This document shows positions 21,987-34,587 of a stretch of 64,000 nucleotides of DNA, piece after piece. Origin of the DNA: Tamarix chinensis. Taxonomy: Eukaryota; Streptophyta; Magnoliopsida; Caryophyllales; Tamaricaceae. How positions within the stretch are numbered: the first letter of the stretch is position 1; each line of letters opens with the position of its first letter. The notes beneath the pieces were generated by a model. The model was not told the origin of the DNA and made no database searches. It saw only the letters and a list, made by a program, of their open reading frames with translations. Made by a program: the position numbers and the translations under genes. The stretch covers positions 33,459,262 to 33,523,261 of the forward strand of contig CM060175.1 of assembly GCA_030549775.1 (NCBI GenBank), given 5' to 3'.

Positions 21987-22371
21987 CCATGTAAGTATAG
22001 GAACACCTCACTATTATTGCCGGTGGGCCGGTCACTTGTGGGACAAAGTCCACACCACTATTATTCGCCGGTGGATCGGTCACTTGCGGGACAAAGTCCA
22101 CACCACTATTCCTGACCGGTGGATCGGTCTGGTTCATGCTCACATGGTGTTCCACTGTAAGTAATTAGTATCTTTTAAACATTTGTAACTCTAGTTTGTT
22201 TTTATTGAGTTCGAGTCACCCCACTATTATTGCCGGTGGGCCGGAAACGCACAGGTACAAAGCCTGGCCACTATTATTACCGGTGGATCGGTTACACATA
22301 GGACATCATGTCCTAACCACTATTTCTGACCGGTGGATCGGTCTAGACCCGGCTCAATAATCTTCCACTTT
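21987..22371 (-). repeat. Inverted-arm cassette (LTR B)
   Basis: Two blocks, each with three core units (on plus: ccactattattgccggtggg, ccactattattcgccggtgg and similar). Block 1 is bounded by ccatgtaag (21987-21995) and gctcacatgg (22138-22147). Block 2 is bounded by ttattgag (22202-22209) and ctcaataa (22353-22360), an 8-bp perfect inverted pair. The order matches LTRs A and C in reverse complement. Confidence 0.85.
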
Positions 22372-23214
22372 AAATGATTAGTGTCTTAAGTATCTTATTC
22401 AAAAGCTTTCACCCTGGACATGCATAAATCTTCACACGTCAAAATCATAAAAGTCCACCATCATAATTACACTTTAATCACCACATACACATGATAACGC
22501 AAAAAACCCTAATCAGCCACCACAGATCTCAATTAACCACAATAAACCATAGTTAACCACTCCAAACTCTATTTAACCATAACAACCGTAATTAGCCACT
22601 CCACGCCTTAGTTAATTATAACAAACAATAATTATCCACTCCAACCCTAGTTAATCACAACAACCCAGAGTTCATTACTCCAAACCTTAATTCAATCTCT
22701 TCCGTACCCTCATAATACTCCGCGTACTATTTTCCGTCCACAATAGTTCAACACCCAAATAACACTTACATTACCTTCCTTACATCCCAAATTAACTTTC
22801 CACACGTAAATTTCATACCCATGCAGACATTAATCTCCCCATGCAAACCTTCGAACCTTTTTCATGTAAACACTAAAATTCCACGTGAAACCCTAAATTC
22901 AACCATGCAAACACTAATACCACTATACAACCATCAATGCCATCATGTAAACCCTAATACCACCGTAAGAACCATGATTCCGTCCCATAAAACCCTAAAT
23001 TCAATCCACACAAAACCAAAGATTCACCCATACCAAACCTAAATTCAAACCATATAAAACCCAAAGATTTGTCCATACCAAACCCTAAATTCAATCCATA
23101 CCAACCAAATATTCATCCTTACCAAACCCTAGATTCAAATCACATAAAACCGAAGATTCATCCTTACCTTACAATTGATTAGATTCTCCCACATAAAATC
23201 ATAAATTAGAATCT

Positions 23215-23545
23215 CCCAAGCAAAACCATAAATTAGATTCCTCCAAACAAATCATAAATTAGATTCTCCCAATCAAATCATAAATTAGATTCTCCCATAT
23301 AATATCATAAATTACATTCTCCCAAATAACATCATAAATTAGATTCTCCCAAACAAACCATAAATTCGATTCTCCCATATAACATCATAAATTAGATTCT
23401 CCCAATTAACATCATAAATTAGATTCTCCCAAACACACCATAAATTCGATTCTATTCTCCTAAATAAAACCATATATTATATTCTCCACATAAAACCATA
23501 AATTATATTCTTCCACATAAAACCATACATTAGATTATTCCTTAT
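23215..23545. repeat. 26-27-bp minisatellite in LTR B
   Basis: About twelve units of cataaattagattctccca plus a variable 6-8 bp end (caaacc, tataacat, aataacat and so on). It occupies the same relative slot as the telo-box minisatellite of LTR A, but the sequence is unrelated. Upstream, 22820-23160 contains looser aaaccctaaattcaa-type repeats. Confidence 0.85.
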
Positions 23546-24189
23546 AAAACCATAAAATTAGGTCAACTCACTTCCCTTAGTCAACTTCTTTCCCCATCCT
23601 CCTTTTTCATCCTTTCTCCCACAAAAACCACATCGACATCCTCTCATGCATGTCTTACAAGGTCACAACACATATCGCCACATACACATAGTACACATGC
23701 CATACAAAAACATACTTCAACTCCATGTCACACCACATATAAAATAATTAATAATAATAAACATAGGATACATAGCATGCGAAACACATAATGCATATGA
23801 GCACACAAACGGCCTTAGCACCCCTTACCTAAAACGACACCGGTCTTGGAGCACGCTCCTATGCCTCCTTAGGGCTTTGACTGGTCTCACCTATTATGAG
23901 GGAAAAGCTAAAATTAGACTCCCTCCTATCAAAAATAATATTAAACACTAACTTAATATAAGACTAGGCTTTTGATAAAATAATAATAACCAAAATACCA
24001 AAAATAATATCAATATTAATATTAACAAGAATAATAAAAATAGTAACAATAATAATAATAAGGCATTACTCAAAAACAAAGTGAATTAAGGGATTCGACC
24101 CCTTTACCAAAATAATACTAATAATAATATTAGTAAAATAAATAATCAAATTTAGTAATAATAATGATGATGAAATAATAGTAGTAGTA

Positions 24190-24229
<40 letters not shown>

Positions 24230-26829
24230 ATTATTAGCAAAACTAATGTTAAAATATTTGTATTAATAATAATGGAATAAGAATAATGGAAATTCGAAAT
24301 AGGAATAATAATAATAATAATTATACTTATAACATTTTAATATTAATAATAGTGAATATAGCAATAATAAGAAGAATAATAATAAAATTGAATTAAAATA
24401 CAATAGGCTTTAGCCCTCAACATAAATAATAATAAAAATATTAATACTACTACTAATAATAAAAATATAAATATTAAGAATAATAATAATAGTATTTATA
24501 TGCAAATAATTGAAATAAAATAATTTAAGGGTTATAAAAATAAGGAAAATGGCTGAGAGGGTCTAGGGTTCAACCTTAGGCTGGTGGGGATAGGCGGCAC
24601 CAACGGTGGTTCACGGCGGCGGCGGCGGTGGCCGGAAAAAGGGAAGAAAAAGGGAAAAGTTGCATGCTGGGAATAAGATAGGGAGAATGGAGGTGGAAGT
24701 TGGGCTGTTTAAGAATGCCCAGAGGGAGAGGAACAGAAAGAAGGTGGCGGCACAGCCAAAGGTGGTGGCGCACTGCTGCGGTGGTGGTGGCCTATGGGAG
24801 GAGAAGAAGAAAGAGAGAGAAGGAGAGGTAGAAAGAGGAAAAGAGAGGTTGGGGAAGATCGAGCAGGGTCTGCAGAATAATTTGGGAGGTGAAAGAAGCG
24901 GCAGAAGAGGTGGCTAAGGGCGGCGCAAAGGGTGGCTGAGGCTGGAAAACAGGTTGGTCGAGAAGGGAAGTTCGCATAGTCAGGGAGGATTGTGCAGAAA
25001 GAATCGAGGGTGATGAATGGTTTTGTTAGCTAGAGGGAGGTGCAAGGATGACATGGGTAGCCATAGATAGCGGCGAAGTTCGCTGGAGACGGCGAACGAG
25101 GCGTCTGAAGTGGCGGCGGTGGCAAGGTCGGGCATTTCTGGGTAAGAAACAAAAGCTCGGTACAGGGCTATTATGGGGGATATTTATAGGCTTTAGAAGA
25201 GAGTTTAGGGTTTTGTGGGTCGGATACGGGGTAAGGCATGTAGGGTTAGGGTCAACGGTGGCGAGGTCGGCCGGTGGAAGTCAAAACGGGTAAGGTGGGT
25301 TGGCGGAAAGAGAGAGAGAATCGCGCAAGAATAGGGGAGTGTTGGTTGGGTCTCTGTGGTCGCCGAATCAAGGGGAAGAGAAAGGGAGGAGAACGGCTGG
25401 TCAAAACGGGCGAGATCGCCGGCGAAAGTCTTAGACGGGCGGCGTTCGAAGTTGCAGGTGTAATACCCCGTATTTTTAAAATCCAAATTATTAAGTTTAA
25501 TGATTTGATTAACCTAATTTGATGCAAATATTTAATTATTTTAATTTTGATTCGTTTTATGGATTTATCGACGATTTTGAATTCATATTTGAATTTAATT
25601 AATCGTTGTCGTTGCGAACCATTCTAGATAAATTCGTTAACGACAATGATTTTATTATATTCTTATGAGTTCGAGTCTCGGTTAAAAATATATATTTCCA
25701 TTCTTTCTCGTATTTTGATTTTTAATATTTTAAATTCGTTTTCGATTATAACTTCGTCATGTGATTACGACTTTGTTTTGAAGTCATATTTCGTTAGCGA
25801 AATATATTATTTAAGTTATAGAATTTCTGTTTTAATAGTTAAATTTATTTTAATGATTTTATCCGTAGAAAATATTTCCGACTCTAAATTTATTCGTTTT
25901 CGAAAATCGTTAATATTTTTGGGAAGTTTTAAATTTAAAAGATTTATTTAAGAATTTATTTCCGAAATTAATTTTCTTCTGTTTCATGCTTTTTGATTTA
26001 CGGAAAACTGATTGGAGAAATTATTTAAATTAATCTCGGTTATTCGAATTTGACTTAAATATTTTATTACATAATTTTAAATAATTTTTTGAGGCCTTAT
26101 AATATACTTTCGTAAATAATATAAATGTTTACGTTTGTTGTTAAATTCTTCAAAAACAAATGTTTCCGAAATTTTGTATATAGTTCTTTTATTTATTTTA
26201 AGCTTTCGAAAACTTACGAAATAATTTTCGTTTAATAAGTTTTAGATAAATTCTTTCAATAATAATTTTTAAACTTTTAATATTTTATTTTATGCGTATT
26301 TGTATTTTGTAAAAAAAAAACCCGCACCCCAGCTCCGACCGGTGCCTCCTTCCTCTTTTTCTTTTCCTCTTCTCTCCTTTCTCTTCTCTGCCTTTCCCGA
26401 CCTGCTCCCCGTTCGTAGAAACCCCATCCTCCCTCATCTCTCTTCTTCTCCCCAGCTCCTCCGTGCGCCGCCTCGCTTGCCGACCTTCGGTGACGCTGCA
26501 GCAGCAGCAGAAGCAGCGCAACAACACCTAGCTTGACCTCAGCGGCAGCAGCCGACACCCCAGCAGTGATTGCGCGCGGGAGCAGCAGCAGCGGTGAGCC
26601 GCCGTCCAGCCATGGCGAGCTTGGGCGACCACCGGCGAGCCACCCTCGTTCCCCGATGAAGCTTCTCCGACATTTTCTTGTCCCGATTGTGTTGATTTCA
26701 TTCGGTATAAATTTCCGAAAACCCTAATATATAATTGATTAATTGAGTATGATTTAGCTTGTGATAAGCTAAATTAGTTGTTTGATTATGTATATATATG
26801 CTGTAAGAATGATTTGGATGGGTTAATTG

Positions 26830-27800
26830 TATGGTTATATTGAGATTTTGGAAAAATTGGATTTTTGGCCGGGTTATGCCCAAATTTTTCGGATTCGTAC
26901 GATTTGGAAATTTCGGGTAAATTGATTATACAATATGTTTTAAAATGTATCCAATTTCATTTTGGAACCGTCAATTTGAGAAATTTATGCAGGTTTTATC
27001 GGAATTTGATTCCTAGGTCAAATTTTGAGTGTAATGAAATTGGGTCGTATAATTGAGCCGTCCCGCTCAATTGATTTTATAATATCGTTTAAAATGTATT
27101 TAATTTTATATTGGAAGTGTTGATTTGGGAAAATTGTGCGTAATTGATCGGAATTGGATTTTTAGGTCAAAACTTCAGCGGGTTTAAATTGGATTGTGTA
27201 ACCTGGTTATTTTATTCAATTGGCTATATAATTACATTAGAATATGTTTAATTACATTTCCGAACTGTCAATTGATATGTTTTGGCAAGAATCGATCGGA
27301 TTTGCGTTTCGGGCTTAAAAACCCTAATTGTGCTAAATTGTGTATTTCTTTTATTGGTTTTGAGCAATTGATCATTTGATATGTTATAAAATGTGTTTAA
27401 TTGCATTTCTAAACATTCAATTTGATTAAATTTATAGGATTTTAACGAATTGTATTTTCGGGCCTAAAACCCTAAATTTCAAGTGAAATTATGAAATCGA
27501 TTACTTGTATTGTTGTTTTTCTAAAATTGAATTTATAGAAATAGTTGAAATGGTATTAATTGCTTTCTAATACCTTTAATTTGAATTAATCAAATTGAAT
27601 TACCTAAGTTTGTGTCGTGGGCTTTAAAACCCTAATTTTGAAAACGGATCGTCTTGAATTGGTTAATCGGAAGATTGTTTGGTTGAAATTGATTGTCTAG
27701 AGTTATCTAAAATTGGTTTAATTGTGTTTTAAAACTATCAATTTAAGGTAATCGAAGTAATTTGGCCGATTCGTGGTTTAGGCATTGAAAACCCTAATAT
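26830..27800 (+). repeat. Degenerate ~150-bp tandem repeat in LTR C
   Basis: A unit combining (t)caattgattatataatat, aaaatgtgtttaattgcatt, an aactgtcaattt phrase, and a gggcctaaaaccctaa-type end recurs about six times (starts near 26915, 27065, 27225, 27365, 27525 and 27705). Identity between copies is modest. The unit ends carry telo-box AAACCCTAA. No equivalent was seen in LTRs A or B. Confidence 0.65.
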
Positions 27801-29402
27801 TCGGGGATGATTTTATAAAATTAATTTTGCTATGCGTCTTTTATCTAATCGATTTTTATCTTTGGGTTTTAAATCATTTAAATTATGTTTTAATCTAATC
27901 GGTTTGGGTTTGGTTCTATGTAGATGGTTGGTTTACCTATTTAGTTGTAAAACCTAATGAATAGGTTATTTTCGATAAACTAACTTATAATCGATTATCT
28001 TTCTTGGGCTTTCCAAATTAATGTGAAATGCCCTAAGTGTATTTGTATTAATCTATTTTGATTTATATTTAATCTTAAATCTTAATAAATCTATGCTTTT
28101 AAGTTCTAAGTTTTGGACACGTTTTCTAAAAAAGATCATTTGGGTTGTTTGTGTTTATTTAATTAGAATATGTGAATTATTGATCGATAGGATAGTTTCT
28201 AACTTAGTTTTCGATGTCTATCGGAGATCTAGGAAAGCTGTATTGTGGATCCTCGAACTAGTGATCGCTCTCTCCCTCTTATCTCGCTTAGCTAGCTTCG
28301 GATCCAGGTAAGTCTCTACTTACCTCTACTAATGGGTGTTTCGTAAGGACGAAGCTATGGCCTTGTGCTATGTGTGATGTGTTGATGGATGATGAGTATG
28401 CCATGTTAATGTGTATTATGCATGTGTTATGAATAACCTGTTTTGTATAGTGCAGCGTGGATAATGAGGTATGATGTGTGTGCCTTATATCGTACGAGCT
28501 TGACATGTTCCATGTTTGATGTTTGATGATGTGACATGATATGGCCCTCTAGGACATGCATGCTAGGGTTTTGGGTAGCATGAAATGATAATAAAAGAAC
28601 AACAGGAAAGTGGACGTTTGGGAAGTTTGCATGGGCGTGATCCTTACGTGGGAAAAGTTGATTTAGGAAGTAAATAAGATAATTTCAAAGTTATGAGTCC
28701 ATTGGAGACTTGGGTACAAAATTTTACGTGGGTCGATGTAAGTGTGTCTAAGGGACCCAATTAGGGTTTTGGGAGAAAATGAGGAATTTAAAGGGTACAA
28801 GGGTAAAAATGATCAAGGAAGGATGGAGTATGGGGTTGAGAGTGAGAACTCACTTATATAAAGGATGAGTATGGGTTTTCTAAATGAGAGAAGATATTTT
28901 GGGGTGAAAGATGGAGGTTACTTGTTGAGGAAGTAAAGTGCTAGGGTTTGGCGCGACCAACTAGGGTTGGCATGGTCAACTAGGGTTTTGGGTGGCTAAC
29001 TAGGGCTTTGTCGGTCACGCGTGAACTTGGGAGATAAAGTAATACATTTGGGGAATTTCCTAATAAAAATGAGGTGCGAGATAGAGAACAAAGTAACGTT
29101 TGGGTAAGTAAGAAAGAGTTGGGCCACATAGGTCCGATTAGGGTCTCCGAGGAGGAACCCTAGAGGGATGAGGACATGTAGAGTCGATATCATGTGTGTT
29201 AGGATGGCCTATATTCTTGGAGATTGTGCCTTACTATATGCCACTATGCCTAAGTCTACGGGGGATGGATGTCGGGTGTGAGAAGAGGTACGAGTCTCAA
29301 AATATGGGACGGTCCCTCTGGAGGGGAAAGAAGTAGAGTATTAACCGCATGCATGTCAAGGGTGTGATGTGATTCAATAAGACACGGATAAGACATTAAT
29401 TA

Positions 29403-29822
29403 CGTAAAGTGAAAGATGTTGAGCCGAGCCCGTGATCCGGTCCACCGGCAATAATAGTGGATTAGAGGCGTTCTGCCCTGTGCATTTATTTTTCGGTCCA
29501 CCGGCTATAATAGTGGATCAGAGGCGTTTTGCCCTGTGCGTTTATCTTCCGGTCCACCGGCTATAATAGTGGCGGATCTCATGCTCAACAAACCAAACGA
29601 ATAAGTTAATCCATGGGAAAGATACTAAGTACTTAAAGCGAAACACCATGTGAGTCGGGGCCATGATCCGGTCCACCGGCTATAATAGTGGATCAGAGGC
29701 GTTTTGCCCTGTGCGTTTATTTTCCGGTCCACCAGCTATAATAGTGGATCAGAGGCGTTCTGCCCTGTGCGTATATCTTCCGGTCCACCGGCTATAATAG
29801 TGGGGCTCCCGCACTCACATGG
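29403..29822 (+). repeat. Inverted-arm cassette (LTR C)
   Basis: Two blocks of three units with a 55-57-bp period; cores (ccggtccaccggctataata) at 29437, 29494, 29549, 29668, 29724 and 29780. Block 1 arms are tgttgag (29417-29423) and ctcaaca (29584-29590). Block 2 arms are ccatgtgagt (29646-29655) and actcacatgg (29813-29822), 10 bp perfect. The core ccggt-cc-accgg is itself a small perfect inverted repeat. Confidence 0.9.
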
Positions 29823-30188
29823 ACTATTGAAGAATATGTGTGGAATGAACATATTATTAATGAAAATAAAGAATAAGTCTAATTGGACTATGGCCAGCTT
29901 TTATTATCTGTATTACTACATGCTGCTTACGTGAGTATGCCACGTATTGAGTTTTCATAATATGGATTATTCCTACCTGAGGCGTATGAGCCACTTTATA
30001 TTTCGGTTATACCACGCTTATCTGTTTAAATAGGATGTTACATATGTTTTATATGTTACTCTAGGTGTATGGTAAGATTCATGCTGTGGATTGTGAATAT
30101 GCATGATATTGTATCAACGTGTTGTACTATGATTTAATATACATTTGATGTATAGATACGTCTCTCCCATAAACTAGGTTAGTGGGAT

Positions 30189-30240
30189 TTACTCAGTATT
30201 TGACCCGTACTGATACTACCTTGGTTGAATGGGTCCTGTA
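30189..30240 (+). promoter_or_regulatory. TTACTCAGTA core (LTR C)
   Basis: ttactcagta at 30189-30198 is followed by a diverged gtactgat and a gggtcc phrase, as in A and B, 0.43 kb before the LTR end. Confidence 0.5.
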
Positions 30241-31399
30241 ATGATCCACCGATAGTGGGGAGCAGACCTCTTGTGCAGGTTGATACTATGTTGGGGTGGA
30301 AGGCTTGACCTGAGTGAGTAGGCAATCCGGATATTGATTATTTGGGATTTGTTTTGTTCACCTATATTCATCTTTGGGAAGTTACAAGTGTTGTATTTAA
30401 ATTTTCCAGGGTTTTGTAATTGACTTTTAATTTCTCGTAACACTGTTATGCTTTTAAAATTCGGATTTAATTGTTTGACAGGTTTTAGCCTTGCATCTAA
30501 CATGAGATAGATGGTTGACATTTATCTTGTGTTAGATGTGGCGGTAACATTTCCCAAATTCTCTCCTAGCTTCCGCTTTATTCTTTCAATTTTTTTTCAG
30601 GAGTGAAATTTGGGGGTGTTACAGTAGGTCGGTGGTGGCGTCAGGTGCAAAGGAAGAAGAAGATGGGCGAGGGTGCTAGATCGGGCGGCAAGGAAAGAAA
30701 AAGAAAGAGAAGAAGAGAGGAAGACCGGGCCGGTAAAGCGCGATGGTCGAAGGAGTTTAAATGAAATGCCGAGTTACAGTTAAAAATGAGTCAAAATGCA
30801 GTGCGGAATGGGACGGAAGAAGGTTGCGTAGCGCGGGCTGGACTAGCCGAAGGAAAGGAAAAAGGAGAAGTGGGCCGCGGGAGAGGCAGCCCAAACGGGG
30901 AAGAGGGAGAAAAAAGAAAAAGGAAAGAAGAAGAAAAAGAAAGAAAAGGAAGAAGGAAAAGAGAGAAATAATTATGTTGGGTATTTAAATTAATTAAAAT
31001 ATTTGGGATATTTAAAAATAATAATATTTGAATAAAATAATATTTAAATCATATTTTAGTCTAAATTAGGATTTTTAAAATATTTTCCATAAATTCTATT
31101 TTAATTAGTAAAACACCTTAATTTTCTTCAATTAAATTATTTATAAAATTCATATTAATTTGAAACTATTTTCTCCTTCTTATTTTAAATAAAATAATTT
31201 ATTTAATTAATTTATAAATTAAAATCCTAAATTAGCTAAAATACCCAAATTTTTCCTAATTAAAATACTTCTAAATTTCTTATTAATTTTTCCTAATAAA
31301 TTCCTTTTTATTTTAATAAGATTAATTTATTTAAATATTTTTTTAATAAAATATCATTTAAATATAATTTATAAAATTAGAAATTTTCGGGGCATTTCA

Positions 31400-31701
31400 A
31401 TTCACTCTCATTGCAATTGAATATTCAGATATCAGATTTTTCATCTCAAAGTTTTTCATTATCCTAATTGGTGATGTCGGGGGGTGCATTTACGCCATGA
31501 ACAATGTAGTTCAGTTTCATATCAGTATAATTCCTTACTTCACTATTTTTAGCAAAGTTTAATACTATTCTTATATTTTATTATCATTATTATAAAGAAA
31601 CTTCTATGTAGATACTACCATCAATTCATATTAAATGTTAATCTAGCAAGATTATTAATAACATAAGTGTTATTTTAAGCTAAAATTTTTCTAAGTCTTT
31701 G

Positions 31702-31735
<34 letters not shown>

Positions 31736-32331
31736 TTCATTTAGCATAACAATAAAGGTAAATGAGCCTAATAAGTTTAGTGTAAAAGGATTATTCATGA
31801 AATTTTATTTATGTTTTATATAGTTTTTAATTGTACTTACTATTTATAATTTAAAATAAAATCATTTGACAACTATAAATATAAAAAATATAAAAGATTA
31901 ATTAACTTTATTATAAATGTTTTGGTATATTTTACTTATGAAAAGTAGCTCAAAAGCTTAAATGCATATAAATCCGCACCGTCCATGGACATTTCACTTT
32001 AATTTATTTGAAATAAATATTCTCTATACTTAGTAGCCTTCAATCACACGTCCAAATAAAAATCTTCATGACTTTAGAGTCAAGGGTTTAAAGAAACATA
32101 TCAATTACTTTATTATTCAAATGATGATATTTTTGAAAGTTTAAAATAAAAGTAGTGGCATGCAATGAAGTTGATAAGTACTACACACACACACTTTGAA
32201 TTAGTATTATTTATATTATCCAATATATGAATCGATCTTATTTGAAATATTAAATAACTGATCCAACATATTTTTTTTAAATTAGATATTCAATCTAATA
32301 ACTAAAAGATCACATAAATTGAATATCTAAT
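31400..32331. other. AT-rich spacer with (TA)n, no gene seen
   Basis: No coding motifs. A (TA)n microsatellite of about fourteen units lies at 31704-31732. The last ten bases (aatatctaat, 32322-32331) match those after the LINE poly(A) and are its likely left target duplication. Confidence 0.6.
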
Positions 32332-32837
32332 TAATGAAAATATAATCCTAGGCGGTTAAAAGTGGACTGTTCCTCTCTCTCAAGAACTTCTTGAATTTCA
32401 ACGGAGAGATTCCGCCATGGCAGGAAGAGGATGACCTCGAAAGCATTAGCAGATGGGAGCAACGAACTCAGCTCCTCAAGCTAAATCCACAGATGGTTTT
32501 AATGAGACAAATGGACCACGTTCTGAATATCTAGAGAAAGCTTCGAAATCGCCATTGCAGATCCATTTTCGGGATTTCTTACCCCCGTCCATTTGTAATG
32601 CAGGTATATATTCTCAATCAAAATCTGCCCTGTAATTGGGGTCTGACTTCAAAATCTGCCCTGATTGCCCAAATTCATGAGACACAAATCCAAATCAATT
32701 TTTTCCTAATAACTCAAGCATGAATCTACTGCATCATGGGTAATGAAATTGAAGTCTGATAATAACTTAGGCATGAATCTAGAATTTCTTCCTAATAACA
32801 ATACGAATGGTGTGGTTGAAATCATGATGGATGATAT

Positions 32838-33777
32838 TGTAGAGGAAATTGCGTATTAGGAAAATACATTAGTTGGGTGTATTTTAGGAGGAAAATTAAA
32901 TGTACAGCAGGTTCAAGCTTATGTGGAGAATAATTGGAATCATGTTGCCAAACCTAAAGTGCTGCATTATAAGAGGAGTTGGTACTACTTTCGATTTGAG
33001 AATGTAGAAGATAGAGATAAACTTCTGAGGGGAGGGCCTTGGAACCTTGGCTCAAAGAGTCTGATCCTAATAAAATGGACACCTAGTTTCAACTGTGAAA
33101 TTGAGGATAATAGTATAATTCCTATCTAGATTCTTCTACTAGAATTGGAGCCATGCTTTTGGTCGAACAAGGCTTTAAGTAAAATAACAAGTCAATTGGG
33201 TACCCCCTTGATAGCAGACAAAATTACCTCAATGAAAGAAAAGATTGCATTTGCTAGAGTACAAGTGGAGATAGATGTGGCAAAACCCCCTACAAAGGAA
33301 ATCATACTGAAGACTCCCTTCTCAAGTACCAAAACTCAGAAAGTCATCTATGAATGGGTACCCTTTTATTGCCACACATGCAAAAGACCAGGCCATGAGG
33401 AAAAAGGTTGTATGACTAAAAAGATATGGAGACCAAAACAAACAAAGGAGAGTCCTATTCCTCCTCTAGATAGTGAGAAGGAAAGGAAAGATGATGCTGT
33501 CAAAGAGCCAACTCCAATACTAAATGGAGATAACTCAGTAAATCAGGAGACAATAGAGAGAAAATACAGGAAGAGTTCCCAAAAAGAGGAGTGGTCTACT
33601 CCTAGAAATGCAGAAGTGGTTACCACAAATAACCAGAACCCACTAACTTCTTTCTCAAACCAGTATATAGCACTATCTTTGGCTAAAGATGCAGAACAAC
33701 AAGAAGTTGATCTTGAGGAATTAAATGAACTGGAGACAAAGGAAGGGGAGATGACATACCAATCTCTTGTAACATGA
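32838..33777 (+). pseudogene. LINE ORF1-like nucleic-acid-binding protein, broken
   Basis: The frame reads LVGCILGGKLNVQQVQAYVE near 32870, then RSWYYFRFEN and LLRGGPWNLGSKSLILIKW, typical of the DUF4283-type N-terminal domain of plant LINE ORF1. A zinc knuckle C-x2-C-x4-H-x4-C (CHTCKRPGHEEKGC, 33370-33411) follows in the same open frame as 33145-33777. Stops at 32857 and at 33127 (tag) break the domain. A Lys/Glu/Pro-rich tail precedes the endonuclease, which begins a few bases after the stop at 33775-33777. A further frame at 32453-32635 may be the ORF1 N-terminus. Confidence 0.8.
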
Positions 33778-34548
33778 ATATAGGGGCATGGAATATAAGA
33801 GGGCTCAATGAGAGCCTCAAATAACAAGCTGTGGTGGAATTTTTAAATAGCAGGAAGCTTGATATTATGGCTGTTCTAGAGACAAGGGTTAAACCTTAGA
33901 ATTATGATAGGATCAGGAGAAGGAAATTATCTAGATATTTGGTGACAAATAACTATAACTACCATAATAACGGTAGGATTTGGGTTGTTAGTAACCCAGG
34001 AACAACTCATCTAGAAGTCATAGGTTCTTCAAAAAAGGCTATTCACTGTAAAGTGAGTTGTAAAACTCTGAATAAGAGCCTATATATCTCATTTTTCTAT
34101 GGTTCAAATGAAGCTCAGGAGAGAAAGTAGCTCTGGGTATATTTACATCATATCTCTCAGACCAACTATTTACCTTGGTTGCTAATGGGGGATTTTAATG
34201 TTGTAGCAAGCATTATGGAAAGATGTAGCTTTTGCCCCTAGGATGAATGATATAATAGACTTTTCATATATTATTCACCAATTGGGTCTTACTGATCTGG
34301 CCTCCACTAGACCATTATTTACTTGGAGTAATAACCAGGATGCAGAAGATAGGGTCTGGGCAAAACTGGATAGAGCTCTGATTGATCCAAACTGGATAAG
34401 TCAAGGAATTCAAGGTGATGCAGTTTTTTTAGAGCTTGGGATCTCTAATCATACTCCAATAAAAGAAAGTATCAGAGGTGATATAGTAGGTCCAAGGCCT
34501 TTTAGATTATTAAATAGTTGGCTTCAGGACAATAGGGTTTATCCCTAA
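33774..34548 (+). pseudogene. LINE endonuclease (EEP family) domain, broken
   Basis: Frames read AWNIRGLN near 33789, AVLETRVKP near 33870, MGDFNVV near 34185 and, further on, RVWAKLDRALIDPNW and LGISNHTPI near 34350-34455. These are the ordered motifs of the exonuclease/endonuclease/phosphatase domain that nicks target DNA. In the last motif the usual S-D-H reads S-N-H, so a catalytic Asp is lost. At least four stops interrupt it (for example near 33822, 33897, 34128 and 34546). Confidence 0.8.
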
Positions 34549-34587
34549 ATCCACCAAGCCTGGTCTCAGTCTTTCCAGGGATGCCCA

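Larger units (their letters stand above)
25459..30623 (+). mobile_element. Solo LTR 'C', 5165 bp, nested inside LTR B
   Basis: It starts tgtaataccccgtattttt and ends gaaatttgggggtgttaca. The flanks are gcagg (25454-25458) and gtagg (30624-30628), a 5-bp target duplication with one C/T transition. Sequence on both sides belongs to LTR B, which proves C inserted after B. Inside are AT-rich DNA, a pyrimidine-rich leader (26310-26560), a ~150-bp tandem repeat (26830-27800), the cassette (29403-29822) and a TTACTCAGTA core (30189). No primer-binding site, second LTR or pol motif is present. Open frames at 26277-26727 are composition-driven. Confidence 0.85.
21273..31399 (-). mobile_element. Solo LTR 'B', ~4.96 kb, minus strand, split by solo LTR C
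   Basis: The left end is tgtaacaccccaaaatt (21273) and the right end aaattttcggggcatttca (ending 31399). The flanking 5-mers are identical (21268-21272 and 31400-31404, attca). Removing C and one target copy leaves about 4957 bp. B read in reverse follows the same order as LTR A: AT-rich start, pyrimidine-rich leader (purine-rich on plus, 24550-25458 and 30624-30965), ATT-rich part, minisatellite, cassette, TTACTCGGTA core, end. The 66-bp core block is nearly identical to A, so A and B are the same family. Open frames at 24576-25527 and 30761-30988 are purine-tract artefacts. Confidence 0.88.

Noticed and set aside
24576..25527. Open frames with Gly/Arg/Lys-rich translations
   Set aside because: Purine-rich leader of LTR B read in six frames. 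No domain, and one frame runs across the B/C junction at 25459.
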